This document shows positions 43,536-52,648 of a stretch of 64,000 bases of DNA, piece by piece. The notes beneath the pieces were generated by a model. The model was not told the DNA's origin and made no database searches. It was given only the letters and a program-made list of their open reading frames with translations. This DNA is from Paracoccaceae bacterium. Lineage in GTDB: Bacteria > Pseudomonadota > Alphaproteobacteria > Rhodobacterales > Rhodobacteraceae. Position 1 is the first letter of the stretch. Each line of letters starts with the position of its first letter. Location: NCBI GenBank assembly GCA_024742405.1, contig JANSYP010000005.1:1-64000 (forward strand). The letters run 5' to 3'. Both the position numbers and the translations under genes were made by a program.

Positions 43536-44336
43536 TCAGGCGGCCGACCGCTCCCGGATGGTCTCACGGAAGGCGTCGAACAGCACATTGTTGCCCGCGA
43601 TAATGCCGCCGCTCTCGAAGATCGAGGCGCCCTGCAGCACCGGCTCGACGAACCCGCCGGCTTCGCGCACCAGAATCAGACCGGCGGCGATGTCCCAGAC
43701 CTTCACCCCGCGCTCCCAGTAACCTTCGTAGCGACCCGCAGCGACATAGGCGAGGTCGAGCGAGGCCACGCCCCAGCGGCGCACCCCGGAGCATTGCGGC
43801 AGCAGCCGGGCCAGATCCTGCAGTGCCGCTGGCAGATAGGGGCGCGGGCCAAAGGGCAGACCGGTGGCATAGACCGCGTCGCTCATCTTTGCCCGCCCGG
43901 AGACACGCAGCCGCTGACTCCCGTTCAGCCAGGCGCCCTGCCCCTTCTCGGCATAGAACATCTCGTCCTTGGCGGCGTCGAACACGACCCCGGCGACGAC
44001 CTCGCCCTTATGCTCCAATGCGATGGAAATCGCCCAGTGCGGCATGCCGTGCAGGTAATTGGTCGTGCCGTCGAGCGGGTCGACGATCCAGCGCCGGGTC
44101 GGGTCGGTGCCTTCGATCTCGTCAGCCTCTTCGGCCAGCCAGCCATAGTTCGGCCGCGCGCCCAGCAGCTCCTCCTTCAGGATCGCCTCCGCCGCAATGT
44201 CGGCACGGCTGACGAAATCGCCGGGCCCCTTGGCGGTGACCTGGAGGTTCTCGACCTCACGGAAATCCTTGGCCAGCGAGCGAGCGGCCTTGCGCGCCGC
44301 CTTCATCATGATGTTGAGATTGGCGCTGCCCTGCAT
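43536..44336 (-). CDS. suhB: inositol-1-monophosphatase family protein
   Basis: 266 residues, magnesium-dependent phosphatase fold. AEEADEIEG supplies the metal-binding Glu, WIVDPLDGTTNYLHGMPHWA is the DPLDGTxN motif, and VWDIAAGLILVREAGGFV is the second signature with the last metal Asp. The ATG at 44336 (MQGSANLNIMMKAARKAARS) matches the family start; the longer frame to 44426 is not favoured. The SuhB subgroup also modulates transcription antitermination, but which role applies here cannot be told. Confidence 0.92.
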   Translation of the reverse strand: MQGSANLNIMMKAARKAARSLAKDFREVENLQVTAKGPGDFVSRADIAAEAILKEELLGARPNYGWLAEEADEIEGTDPTRRWIVDPLDGTTNYLHGMPHWAISIALEHKGEVVAGVVFDAAKDEMFYAEKGQGAWLNGSQRLRVSGRAKMSDAVYATGLPFGPRPYLPAALQDLARLLPQCSGVRRWGVASLDLAYVAAGRYEGYWERGVKVWDIAAGLILVREAGGFVEPVLQGASIFESGGIIAGNNVLFDAFRETIRERSAA

Positions 44337-44465
44337 GCCTGTCGCTCCTGATGGGGTCGCGGCGGCTATAGGCAAGCGCCGCCGCCTTGCCAAGCCCGCC
44401 GACCCCGATCGCCACGTCGCGGCCACGGCGCCATTCCGCCGATGCGCCGCCGCGGGCCACCGCTT

Positions 44466-44481
44466 TGTGTCCTAAGACACA
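44466..44481. promoter_or_regulatory. TGTGTC-CTAA-GACACA palindrome
   Basis: A perfect 16-base palindrome with a 4-base centre about 80 bases upstream of the hypothetical gene at 44562 and 130 bases from the start of the divergent suhB. It is placed where an operator could act on either gene. It resembles TGT-N-ACA sites of redox and light regulators in this family, but the spacer is 10, not the 12 of PpsR/CrtJ sites. Confidence 0.4.
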
Positions 44482-44561
44482 GACCGGCCAGAGGGGGCCG
44501 TACACTCTTTGGACAATCCGCACCAACTCCATTCTTTGTCGCTTTTGCCCCCGGAGCCCCG

Positions 44562-45125
44562 ATGCCGCGAAGCCTGCATAACCTGTCGGTCCGCATTCTG
44601 GGGACCTATCTGCGCGTCAATTGCCACCCCAACCCGGTGATCTCGCCTCCGGCGCGCTACAAGCCGAGTATCGCGTTGCCCGAACTGACGGATGTGGCAG
44701 ACGGCCCGTCCGGGCATCCCACTGTGGGCACGGCCATGGCCGCGCTCGTCCGCGCCCTGCCCTCCAAGGGCTACGACCTGACGCTCACCGATCTGCCCTC
44801 GGCGCGGATGCTCGACAGCGTCCGGTTCGGACCGACCGGCAGCCAGGAGCCGTTTTACCTGTCGGCCTGCGACATCACCGAGAACCTTGCCGCCAGCCAG
44901 ACCTATTGCCCCTCCGGGCGCTGCCTGATCGCTAGTTGGCAGTACAGGCTGCAGACGACCTATGGAGGCGCCCCAGTGCCGCTCGTCGGGCGACCGAGCT
45001 ACCATGACAGCCCGCCGGTGACCGACGGCATGGCGATCGTCTGGCGGCTGATCGTCACCCACGCCTCCCCCATGAGCAGCGCAGTCCGCGCAAGGCGGGC
45101 ACAGGCGGGCGTGCTGGCCGGGTAG
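44562..45125 (+). CDS. hypothetical protein
   Basis: 187 residues, no recognised family. It starts MPRSLHNLSVRILGTYLRVN and contains LPELTDVADGPSGHPTVGTA and FYLSACDITENLAASQTYCP. No signal peptide or membrane helix is seen. An open frame runs on the opposite strand over the same region (44472-45185). The plus-strand frame is preferred because its neighbour suhB runs divergently and its start lies in a promoter-like gap, but either or neither could be real. Confidence 0.4.
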   Translation: MPRSLHNLSVRILGTYLRVNCHPNPVISPPARYKPSIALPELTDVADGPSGHPTVGTAMAALVRALPSKGYDLTLTDLPSARMLDSVRFGPTGSQEPFYLSACDITENLAASQTYCPSGRCLIASWQYRLQTTYGGAPVPLVGRPSYHDSPPVTDGMAIVWRLIVTHASPMSSAVRARRAQAGVLAG

Positions 45126-45294
45126 GTCTACTAGCGGGGGCGCCCGGTCGCCGGGCACCAGAGCGCTCCAGCCTTTTACGGGCACGGTTCCCGCCGCTAG
45201 CGCCGGATCCCGTCAGCTCGGCATTGCGCGGCCCGCACTCCCCCCGGACGCTCATGGGTAAGCGGTCCCCACGTATGGGCCGCTCCCGCAAAGC

Positions 45295-46203
45295 TCACTC
45301 TACGCGTTGCAGCTTCAGCGGTTCGGTCCGCGCCAGACGCATCACATGGGCCATGTAGGGCTTGTCCAGATCGCCGGTCCGCACCGCGGCATAGAGCCTG
45401 CGGGTGACGCCCTCCGCCGTCAGGGGCCGGGTGACATAGTCGGAATTGTAGCGCACCTCGCGCACCACCCAGTCGGGCAGCACAGCAACGCCGCGGTTCG
45501 ACGCCACCAGCAGCAGGATCACCGCCGTGAGCTCCACCTGACGTACGCCCCGCGGCTCCACGCCTGCGGGTAGCAGCATCTGGCTGAACACATCGAGTCG
45601 CGAGCGCTCGACCGGATAGGTGATCAGCATCTGGTCGCGGAAGTCTTCGGCGACGACAAAAGGCTTTTCCGCCAGCGGGTTGGCGGAGGACGCCACGAAC
45701 ACTGGCTCATAGTCGAAGAGCGGTGAAAACGTCACCCCGTCGATATCCTCGGGATCGGAGGACACGACCAGATCGACCTCCTCCTTCTGCAGCGCCGGCA
45801 GCGCGCCGAAACTGAGCCCCGGGCGAATGTCCACATCCACATCCGGCCAGGCCTTGCGGAACTGTTCCAGCACCGGAAAAAGCCACTCGAAACAGGCATG
45901 GCACTCGATCGCGATATGCAGCCGGCCGGATTTGCCCGCGCGCACGCCGCGGAACTCCTCTTCCAGCGCGGCGACCTCGGGCAGCACCTTTTCGGCGAGC
46001 CGGAGCAGCTTGAGCCCCGCTGGCGACAGTTTCAGCGGCTTGGACCGGCGGATGAACAGCTCGACCCCGGCCTGGTTCTCCAACCCCTTGATCTGGTGGC
46101 TCAGCGCCGACTGCGTGATGTGCAGCACGTCCGCGGCCCGGGCGAGCCCGCCGGCCTCATGGATCGCCTTGACGGTGCGCAGGTGGCGGAATTCCAGATG
46201 CAT
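45295..46203 (-). CDS. metR: LysR-family regulator, MetR
   Basis: 302 residues. The N-terminal LysR helix-turn-helix is HLRTVKAIHEAGGLARAADV followed by LHITQSALSHQIKGLENQAG. The effector domain contains IECHACFEWLFPVLEQFRKA and GLSFGALPALQKEEVDLVVS, the pattern of MetR, whose co-inducer is homocysteine. It is divergent from metF, with a TGAAATTGCTTCA operator in the 102-base gap. Together this fits homocysteine-responsive control of methionine synthesis. Confidence 0.93.
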   Translation of the reverse strand: MHLEFRHLRTVKAIHEAGGLARAADVLHITQSALSHQIKGLENQAGVELFIRRSKPLKLSPAGLKLLRLAEKVLPEVAALEEEFRGVRAGKSGRLHIAIECHACFEWLFPVLEQFRKAWPDVDVDIRPGLSFGALPALQKEEVDLVVSSDPEDIDGVTFSPLFDYEPVFVASSANPLAEKPFVVAEDFRDQMLITYPVERSRLDVFSQMLLPAGVEPRGVRQVELTAVILLLVASNRGVAVLPDWVVREVRYNSDYVTRPLTAEGVTRRLYAAVRTGDLDKPYMAHVMRLARTEPLKLQRVE

Positions 46204-46245
46204 CTCGGCCTTCTCAAGTCTGCCTCATGTTGATTGTGAGAATTA

Positions 46246-46258
46246 TGAAATTGCTTCA
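46246..46258. promoter_or_regulatory. MetR operator between metR and metF
   Basis: TGAAATTGCTTCA matches the established MetR consensus TGAA-N5-TTCA exactly. It lies 43 bases upstream of the metR start and 47 bases upstream of the metF start, so one site can serve both genes. Confidence 0.8.
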
Positions 46259-46305
46259 GCATCGCAAGTGTGAGATCCCCTCGATCAGCAAAAAAGGGGT
46301 TTTGC

Positions 46306-47172
46306 ATGTCCGCGCCGCGCATTTCGTTCGAGTTCTTCCCGCCAAAGACGCTCGACGCGTCCTTCAGGCTCTGGGAAACGGTGAACACGCTCGCCCCGCT
46401 GAAGCCCGGTTTCGTCTCGGTGACCTATGGTGCGGGCGGTACGACGCGCAAACTCACCCACGAAGCGGTCGAGACCATCCACAAGAATTATGGCGTGAAC
46501 GTTGCCGCACACCTGACCTGCGTCGATGCGAGCCGCACCGAGACCTTGGAGATCGCCGAAAGCTATGCCGCCATCGGCGTGACGGAACTTGTCGCCCTGC
46601 GCGGCGACCCGCCGGGCGGCGCGGATCATTTCACCCCCCATCCCGATGGGTTCGCCAACAGCTGCGAGCTGATCGAAGCTTTGGCGGAGACCGGCAAATT
46701 CACCCTGCGCGTGGGCGCCTACCCCGATCCGCACCCCGAAGCTACGGACCCGCTCGCCGATGTTGAATGGCTCAAGCGCAAGTTCGAGGCTGGGGCGCAT
46801 TCCGCCATCACCCAGTTCTTTTTCGAGGCCGACACGTTCTTTCGGTTCCGCGACGCCTGCGCCAAGGCGGGCATCGACGCGCCGATCATCCCCGGCATTC
46901 TGCCGATCGAGAACTGGACCGGCGTGCGAAAGTTCGCCCAGCGTTGCGGGACGCCCATCCCGTCCTGGCTCGACGAGGCTTTCGCGACGGCCAAGCGCGA
47001 CGGGCGCGAGGATCTGCTGTCCACGACGCTCTGCACCGAGCTGTGCACCACGCTGCTCGAAGAAGGCGTCGAAGACCTGCATTTCTACACGCTCAACAAG
47101 CCGCATCTGACGCGCGACATCTGCGCCGCGCTGGGCGTGCATCCGGACATCAGCCTCGAAGAGGTCGCCTGA
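46306..47172 (+). CDS. metF: 5,10-methylenetetrahydrofolate reductase
   Basis: 288 residues; flavin-dependent reduction of 5,10-methylene-THF to 5-methyl-THF, the methyl donor for methionine. RISFEFFPPKTLDASFRLWE carries the catalytic Glu (FEFFPPK). FVSVTYGAGGTTRKLTHE, VAAHLTCVDASR and LRGDPPGG follow in order, and ITQFFFEADTFFRF sits near residue 180. The short bacterial form lacks the eukaryotic regulatory domain. The ATG at 46306 is chosen because the family begins here. Divergent from metR. Confidence 0.96.
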   Translation: MSAPRISFEFFPPKTLDASFRLWETVNTLAPLKPGFVSVTYGAGGTTRKLTHEAVETIHKNYGVNVAAHLTCVDASRTETLEIAESYAAIGVTELVALRGDPPGGADHFTPHPDGFANSCELIEALAETGKFTLRVGAYPDPHPEATDPLADVEWLKRKFEAGAHSAITQFFFEADTFFRFRDACAKAGIDAPIIPGILPIENWTGVRKFAQRCGTPIPSWLDEAFATAKRDGREDLLSTTLCTELCTTLLEEGVEDLHFYTLNKPHLTRDICAALGVHPDISLEEVA

Positions 47173-47194
47173 CACTTCGGCCCGGGCGGCGCGT

Positions 47195-47383
47195 CTACTT
47201 GTCCCCGCCGCCCAAGGAGCGCAGGGCGGCCACAAGCCCCGAAATCGCAATGCCGATCGCCGCGCAGACAAAGATCAGGATCACCTGACCGCCGAGCGTT
47301 GCTGGCTGGACCCAGGACACCACGCCGAGCCCCGCGGCACTGCCCAAGAGCCCACCCACACCGATGGTCGGAAGCCAATCCAC
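47195..47383 (-). CDS. small two-helix membrane protein
   Basis: 62 residues starting at GTG. Two hydrophobic stretches (IGVGGLLGSAAGLGVVSWVQ and GGQVILIFVCAAIGIAISGL) suggest a small inner-membrane protein, loosely like GlsB/YeaQ-type envelope proteins. It starts six bases after the stop of the peptidoglycan-binding protein gene, so the two are probably co-transcribed. Function is unknown. Confidence 0.65.
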   Translation of the reverse strand: MDWLPTIGVGGLLGSAAGLGVVSWVQPATLGGQVILIFVCAAIGIAISGLVAALRSLGGGDK

Positions 47384-47389
47384 CGCGGC

Positions 47390-48799
47390 TCAGCCCTTCC
47401 AGAGTGCGAGAAAACCCGGCCCGTGGCGGTCGGCCCAACGGCGGATCTTGCGGCGCACCAGCTCCAGTGAAAAGCCGCGCTCCAGGAGTGCCGGATCGCT
47501 TTCGATATCGCGCTTCCATTCGGTGAAGAGCGACTGAGCCTGTGCATAGCTCGCCACCAGCGACAGATCGAGCGACAGGATCAGCGCGTCGGACGACCCG
47601 AACCCGTCGCCGGGCAGCCAGCCCAGCAGGAAGGGTCCGACCCCACCATCCTCGAACCCGGCCATCCGCGCCTTGCGGATCGCCTCCGCCGCGGTGGGCA
47701 GGTCGTAGGCGCCCAACGCGTCGCGGCAAAGCGGCGACAGGGGCGCGTCAGACGCGTTGAGCCTGTCGGCATTCTCGACGGACTCCACGGGCCAGATCGT
47801 CACGAACTGATCGACCTTGGGCGCCGCGATCACGCGACTGGGCAGCATCGTCGCAAGGTATGCTTCGCAGATGATCTGATGGCGCAGCGCGTCATAGCTG
47901 GTCTGCTGCGATTTGAAGGCCAGCACGCCATAGCCGCGATAATCCGTCGGCGGGTACTGTCCCGGACCCGAAAACCGCCGTGACGGGATCGCAGGGCCGG
48001 TCGCGGGCGCCACAACGTCGAGCTGCGGCGCAGCGCCGGCCACCGGCGGCGGCGGCGGGACAGCCACTGCCGCTGGCGCAACCGTGACCTGGGGTGCTGC
48101 CGGAGCCGCGACGGCAACCGGCGACGTTGGAGCCGTAACAGCGACCTGGGGCGCAGAAGGAACGACGGCGACCTGTGGTGCCGGGGCAGACGCAGTAACG
48201 GTTACCGGCTGCGGCGCGGCGGTTCCGGACGTGCCGCCCGACCGCTGGACCTGGACAGCACCGCCTAACAACCCGGCGACCAGCGCGTCCCTGCCCGACC
48301 CTGTCGCGGCTGTCTGCTGCCCACCGAAGGCTTGGTTGGACCGGACGGTCCGACTCTCGGCGCTGGCTGCAGCGTACCCCAAGGCGAAATCGCGGCTGTC
48401 TCCGGCCGCAACCCGCGCGGCAGCGGCGCGCAAGATCATCCGCTCCTGCGCCGTGACGATCCCTGTTTCCGGCAAACCGACCGAGGCTTGAAACGCCGCA
48501 TAGGCGCGCCGGGTCCTGGGTCCGGCCGCCCCGTCGGGACGCCCGGTATCAAATCCGAGCGCATTCAGGTCGGTCTGGTCCTGCCGCACGGCCTGACGAG
48601 CCGTAGCGCCTGGCCGCGTCTTCTGCGGGTCGGCCTGCTGCGCGCCGTTCTGACGTTTGATCGCATTGCTGATAATGCCCCCCACGATGGCGCTGCCCAG
48701 CGCAGATTCCGCGCCGCTGGACTCCGCGCGCGCCGCGGGTGCGGCTGCAACTGTTGCCGCAAGCACGGCGGCGGCACAGATGATCGAGGCTCGTCCCAT
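47390..48799 (-). CDS. exported protein with peptidoglycan-binding domain
   Basis: 469 residues. Signal peptide MGRASIICAAAVLAATVAAA ending near ARA. A Gly-rich segment (LGSAIVGGIISNAIKRQ) precedes a PG_binding_1-type repeat (RQDQTDLNALGFDTGRPDGA, RTRRAYAAFQASVGL) at about residues 65-105. A ~120-residue Val/Ala/Pro linker follows. The C-terminal ~190 residues (YRGYGVLAFKSQQTSYDALR, DALILSLDLSLVASYAQAQS) are an uncharacterised globular domain. The likely location is the periplasm, attached to murein. The first gene of a two-gene set with a small membrane protein. Confidence 0.78.
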   Translation of the reverse strand: MGRASIICAAAVLAATVAAAPAARAESSGAESALGSAIVGGIISNAIKRQNGAQQADPQKTRPGATARQAVRQDQTDLNALGFDTGRPDGAAGPRTRRAYAAFQASVGLPETGIVTAQERMILRAAAARVAAGDSRDFALGYAAASAESRTVRSNQAFGGQQTAATGSGRDALVAGLLGGAVQVQRSGGTSGTAAPQPVTVTASAPAPQVAVVPSAPQVAVTAPTSPVAVAAPAAPQVTVAPAAVAVPPPPPVAGAAPQLDVVAPATGPAIPSRRFSGPGQYPPTDYRGYGVLAFKSQQTSYDALRHQIICEAYLATMLPSRVIAAPKVDQFVTIWPVESVENADRLNASDAPLSPLCRDALGAYDLPTAAEAIRKARMAGFEDGGVGPFLLGWLPGDGFGSSDALILSLDLSLVASYAQAQSLFTEWKRDIESDPALLERGFSLELVRRKIRRWADRHGPGFLALWKG

Positions 48800-48995
48800 G
48801 GCCCACTCCGAAAGTTGCCCTGAACAAACCACGAAACCCCCACCGTGGCAAAGACAAGCATATCACTCCCCGGGGTCCGCCGCGCCACATGCCCGCCAAA
48901 TGATCAAAGCCTGCGCGTCATGCAAACGGCGCGCTCTGCAAGACGCAGTGCGAGCTGGGCGTTGCGCGATCCGATGTCGCGCGGGGGCAACCCCG

Positions 48996-49985
48996 TCAGG
49001 GGCGCAGCACCGCCGCCCCGGCCAGCCGCCCGGCGCGCAGATCGTCGAGCGCCGCATTGGCACGTTCCAGCGGATAAGGCGTCGTGTGGACCTGGACCCC
49101 GGCTTGTGCGGCCAGCGGCAGGAACTCCAGCCCGTCGGCGCGGGTCAGGTTGGCCACCGACAGGATTTGCCGCTCCTCCCAGAGATCGGCATAGGGAAAG
49201 CTCGGGATGTCGCTCATATGGATACCGCCGCAGACCACCCGGCCGCCCTTGCGCACCACCTTCAGCGCGGCCGGCACCAGCGCACCGACGGGGGCGAAGA
49301 TCAGCGCCGCATCCAGCGACACCGGCGGGGGCTCCGATGCGCCCCCGACCCAGGTCACACCGAGATCCCGCGCAAGTGCCTGGGCCGTCTCGTCGCCGTC
49401 GCGGGTGACGGCGTAGACCTCGGCGCCCTGCCACAGCAGGATCTGGGCGAGAATATGGGCGGCCGCGCCGAACCCGTAGAGCCCGAAACGTCTGCCCGGC
49501 CCCGCCAACCGATAGGTCCGGTAGCCGATGAGCCCCGCGCACATCAGCGGCGCCAGCGCCACCGGATCGGCCTGTTCCGACAGCGGAAAGACATAGGACC
49601 GGTCGGCGACCGTGAGATCGGCATAGCCGCCATCGCGCGTGTAGCCCGTGAAGAGCGGCGCATCGCAGAGATTCTCGCGCGCATCCGCGCAGTAACTGCA
49701 GCAGCCGCAGGTATGGCCGAGCCAGGGCACACCCACCCGTTGCCCGATCCGCAGCGCGTCATCGCGTTCGCCGGGGCCGAAGCCGCGGATACGGCCGACG
49801 ATCTCATGTCCCGGGATCAGGGGCAGCATGGGCTCGGTCAGTTCGCCATCAACGATATGCAGATCGGTGCGGCAGACACCGCACGCCTCGATCTCGATCA
49901 GCACTTCGCCCGAACCGGGAACCGGATCCGGAACCTCACAGAGCTGCAACGGGCGTCCGGGCCCGGGAAAAACCATCGCGCGCAT
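48996..49985 (-). CDS. zinc-dependent alcohol dehydrogenase family protein
   Basis: 329 residues, medium-chain dehydrogenase. ACGVCRTDLHIVDGEL and PGHEIVGRI give catalytic zinc ligands. HTCGCCSYCADARENLCDAP carries the structural-zinc Cys set. RRFGLYGFGAAAHILAQILL is the cofactor-binding GxGxxA-type motif. The motif set is that of propanol-preferring Adh-like enzymes acting on primary alcohols or aldehydes; the exact substrate is unknown. It stands alone. Confidence 0.9.
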   Translation of the reverse strand: MRAMVFPGPGRPLQLCEVPDPVPGSGEVLIEIEACGVCRTDLHIVDGELTEPMLPLIPGHEIVGRIRGFGPGERDDALRIGQRVGVPWLGHTCGCCSYCADARENLCDAPLFTGYTRDGGYADLTVADRSYVFPLSEQADPVALAPLMCAGLIGYRTYRLAGPGRRFGLYGFGAAAHILAQILLWQGAEVYAVTRDGDETAQALARDLGVTWVGGASEPPPVSLDAALIFAPVGALVPAALKVVRKGGRVVCGGIHMSDIPSFPYADLWEERQILSVANLTRADGLEFLPLAAQAGVQVHTTPYPLERANAALDDLRAGRLAGAAVLRP

Positions 49986-50049
49986 GTAAACTTCCCCGTT
50001 GGATTGGGCTCAAGCTAGGCCGAACGGCGGCCCGATGACCAGTTCCACC

Positions 50050-50140
50050 TGTCCGCAAGGGGGCACTCCCGCCCGTCTTCGCCCCTGCCGGGGCTCCTCC
50101 CGTTGGGCCGCGCGCCGCTGGCGCGGCGCCGATGGGTTGC
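50050..50140. repeat. GC-rich intergenic repeat, copy B
   Basis: CACTCCCGCCCGTC, then GGGCTCCTCCCGTTGGGCCG, CGCGCCGCTGGCGCGGCGCC and GATGGG follow the same order as copy A at 11530-11660. The CGCGCCGCTGGCGCGG part folds back on itself. It lies in a 421-base gap between the alcohol dehydrogenase (reading away) and the DUF2235 gene; the rest of that gap shows no gene. Confidence 0.5.
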
Positions 50141-50406
50141 GGATGGGACGCCTCGCCGCTTGCCGCAGCGGTGATGGTGCAATGAGGTGCTGCCGAGAGA
50201 TGATTGGACGGTGTCTGGAACGAGCGCCCCGGATCGGCGGGCGTCGGAAAGGCATTTTCCCAAGCCGGGAAACGAGGCGCCGAAGGCACTTGTGCGACAG
50301 CCCGGTTGATCCGCGACAGCGAGGCGCGGGCTTAGAACCAGGCGAGGGTGACACTGCAAAGAATGGTCGGGACATCGGCCACTGGCCGGTCCTCAGCCGT
50401 CCTGCC

Positions 50407-51474
50407 TCACACCTCGATACCCGCCACCGGCAGATCGAACCGCTTTGCGGCCGGCGTGCCCTGGGCCGTGGGGTGCAGCCGCTCCGACGGATCACCCCCG
50501 GGCCGGCGCCGGGCGCGCAGCAGAAAGAGACGCGCCCAGCCCCGCCAGCTGCCCGAGCTTGGCGCATCGGCATCGCAGGGAAAGCGGGCGCGCCAGCCCT
50601 CGGGCAGCTCCAGGCCGCAGGCTTCGGCCCGGCCGAGCATCCAGCTGAGCGGAATGTTGGAGAGCGGCCGCGCCGGTGGGAAACCGCACAGCTGCCCGCC
50701 GATATCGCCATGGGAACCGCGGAACCAGACCTGCTCGACATGGCCGGGCCAGTCCTCCGTCGCTTCCCACAGCTCCGGCGCGTAGGCCGCCCGCGTCTCG
50801 TTCAGCGCCAGCGCGTGATAGCCGTGACGGATCTTGGTGCCCAGGTGATGGCTGTGAAAGGAATGCGACCGTTCCGTCAGCCGCCACAGCAGCGGCAGCC
50901 GGACGCCCAGCGCCTTGACCGTGTCGAACACGCCGACCATCTCGATCTCGGTATGCAGGTAACAGAAACGACGGGCAAAGGCGCGGCTCGGCCCGGCGTG
51001 GGGATCGCACTGGTAATGGCGATAGGCGAGCTGCACATGCCGTTCGGTAGCGAAACACGCCCGCAACAGTCCCACACGGTCGATCAAGCCGGCGAGCGAG
51101 CGCACGGCAAAGGCGCCGCGGGAATAGCCGAAAAGCCAGATCCGGTCGCCCGGCCGGTAGCGCGCGGCGAGGAAGTGATAGGCGCGCTGGATCTGCCGGT
51201 TGATCCCGACGCCGCGCATCATGTCGAGCCCATCGCGCCAGCTGTCCCACTGCAACCCGGCCTCGTAGAACACTGCCAGTCCCGATGCCTGCCGGTCGCG
51301 CAGCAGTTTGTAGACCAGCCCGGCGTTGGTTTCGCCCCCGGGGGCCAGGGTCGACATCGTGCCGTCCAGGATCACCACAAGGTCCTGGGGCGGACGGACG
51401 GGCGGTCCCGCAGGAGCGGGCGCCTTGGCCGGGAAAAGCCCCAGCCCGCGCGAAAGACGATGCAAAAGGGTCAT
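50407..51474 (-). CDS. DUF2235 alpha/beta-hydrolase-like protein
   Basis: 355 residues. DLVVILDGTMSTLAPGGETN near residue 32, YEAGLQWDSWRDGLDMMRGV, and RIWLFGYSRGAFAVRSLAGL with the nucleophile-elbow G-Y-S-R-G are DUF2235 signatures. The fold is shared with Tle1-type phospholipase effectors of type VI secretion, but no secretion gene or immunity protein lies nearby. DHxGDIGG-like GSHGDIGGQLCGF supplies the downstream His/Asp region. No signal peptide. A lipase-type housekeeping role is as likely as an effector role. Confidence 0.85.
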   Translation of the reverse strand: MTLLHRLSRGLGLFPAKAPAPAGPPVRPPQDLVVILDGTMSTLAPGGETNAGLVYKLLRDRQASGLAVFYEAGLQWDSWRDGLDMMRGVGINRQIQRAYHFLAARYRPGDRIWLFGYSRGAFAVRSLAGLIDRVGLLRACFATERHVQLAYRHYQCDPHAGPSRAFARRFCYLHTEIEMVGVFDTVKALGVRLPLLWRLTERSHSFHSHHLGTKIRHGYHALALNETRAAYAPELWEATEDWPGHVEQVWFRGSHGDIGGQLCGFPPARPLSNIPLSWMLGRAEACGLELPEGWRARFPCDADAPSSGSWRGWARLFLLRARRRPGGDPSERLHPTAQGTPAAKRFDLPVAGIEV

Positions 51475-51716
51475 GGCCGATACGGACCTGTTTAATCTCT
51501 ACATCTTAACACATATCGCGAGACATGTTCCCGTTCCATGAACGCTTGCGCCGGTTGGGTCACGAATTGTGCAGAATTGTTGCGGACCGGACCTCGCGAA
51601 AATGTGGGGCGACCAGACGCTCCGGAGCGATGCGCCAATGACTATATCTCTGGGCGGACAAGCGCTTGTGCCGGCAATTCCGGCATCTGGCGCGCCTGAA
51701 ACGATGGAGGCAACGC

Positions 51717-52001
51717 GTGCCGCTGGACATCTATTCGCTCCTGGCCGGACTGCTGGTGCTGGTCCTCGCGGGCTCCGTCCTCGCTTCGCTTGTCGCATGG
51801 CTGCGGCGCTCGACGCGGGACACACCAGCCCGCAAAGGCGGGACCGGCTGGCGGGCGCTGCAAAGCGCCGGCGCGTCCCGGGTGCGCGCCCGGAACCGCG
51901 CGGAGATGCGCGGGATCCAACAGAAGGACGGCGAGGAGATGCTGGGCAAGGCCCACCGCAAGCGCCTCGCGCGGCAGAACAGCCCCGGGCCCTGGCGCTG
52001 A
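51717..52001 (+). CDS. small single-TM protein
   Basis: 94 residues from a GTG preceded by GGAGGCAACGC, a strong ribosome-binding site. One N-terminal helix (YSLLAGLLVLVLAGSVLASL) and a basic, Arg/Lys-rich cytoplasmic tail (ARNRAEMRGIQQKDGEEMLG). No family recognised. It stands alone between DUF2235 and an NTF2-like gene. Confidence 0.55.
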   Translation: MPLDIYSLLAGLLVLVLAGSVLASLVAWLRRSTRDTPARKGGTGWRALQSAGASRVRARNRAEMRGIQQKDGEEMLGKAHRKRLARQNSPGPWR

Positions 52002-52091
52002 CAACACTCGTCAAACATGCGCGCGTTTAGCGTTCCGAACAGCCGCGGTTCCCAAAACGTTGGGCCCTGACCTGCCCGCGACCACCGATCG

Positions 52092-52484
52092 CTAGGATAT
52101 CCGGGCGCCCAGATCGCGGTCTTCTCCGCGTCCTTCGATCTGCCGCGTCAGCTCATGGCAGGACAGGATACCGCCCGAACCTACGCGAAAGATCGCGATC
52201 ACCTCGAACCGCGCCCCATGCCCGTCCCGGCTCTTGCTCTCGATCAGATGGCGGGTCGCGACCTGATCGTCCTCTTCCACAACCGAGGTGAAGCTGATCG
52301 CGACCGACGCCACGGCCGCGTCGAGCGCCGCCATATGGGCCACGAACCCCTCAAAATCGAGTGTCTCGCCATCCACCCATTGCCGGTAGGAGGGGTCGAA
52401 ATGCGCGGCGATCACCGCCCTGTCCCGCCGCCCGTCGGTGAGCAGCGTCTCGAGCACCAGCCGAACCCGGTCCTTGGGCCGCAT
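52092..52484 (-). CDS. SnoaL/NTF2-like domain protein
   Basis: 130 residues forming a single cone-shaped NTF2-like fold. The helix [20 protein letters not shown], then [40 protein letters not shown] and [20 protein letters not shown] have the spacing of SnoaL-like proteins. Members range from isomerases to binding proteins, so no reaction can be assigned. Divergent from valS. Confidence 0.78.
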   Translation of the reverse strand: MRPKDRVRLVLETLLTDGRRDRAVIAAHFDPSYRQWVDGETLDFEGFVAHMAALDAAVASVAISFTSVVEEDDQVATRHLIESKSRDGHGARFEVIAIFRVGSGGILSCHELTRQIEGRGEDRDLGARIS

Positions 52485-52648
52485 CCCGCCCTCCTAAGGC
52501 CATGTCACTTGCGGCGGAAGCATCCCTGCACGGACGGGCGTCGTCAATATCTCCGCCCCAAGGGTCCGAACCCGACAGTGCAGGCCTTGGCCTCCGCGCT
52601 GGCTTTCGATATCCCGACCGCCAGACCGGAAACTCGGAGAGCACTGGC

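Noticed and set aside
44472-45185. Minus-strand open frame of 237 codons opposite the hypothetical gene at 44562
   Set aside because: No motif on either strand; the plus-strand frame was preferred on start position and neighbour orientation, but the choice is weak.
46259-46305. SAM or other riboswitch ahead of metF
   Set aside because: Only 47 bases lie between the MetR site and the start codon, too short for known SAM riboswitch folds.
50407-51474. Type VI secretion effector (Tle1-like)
   Set aside because: DUF2235 fold is clear, but no VgrG, PAAR or immunity gene lies nearby, so effector status is not supported.
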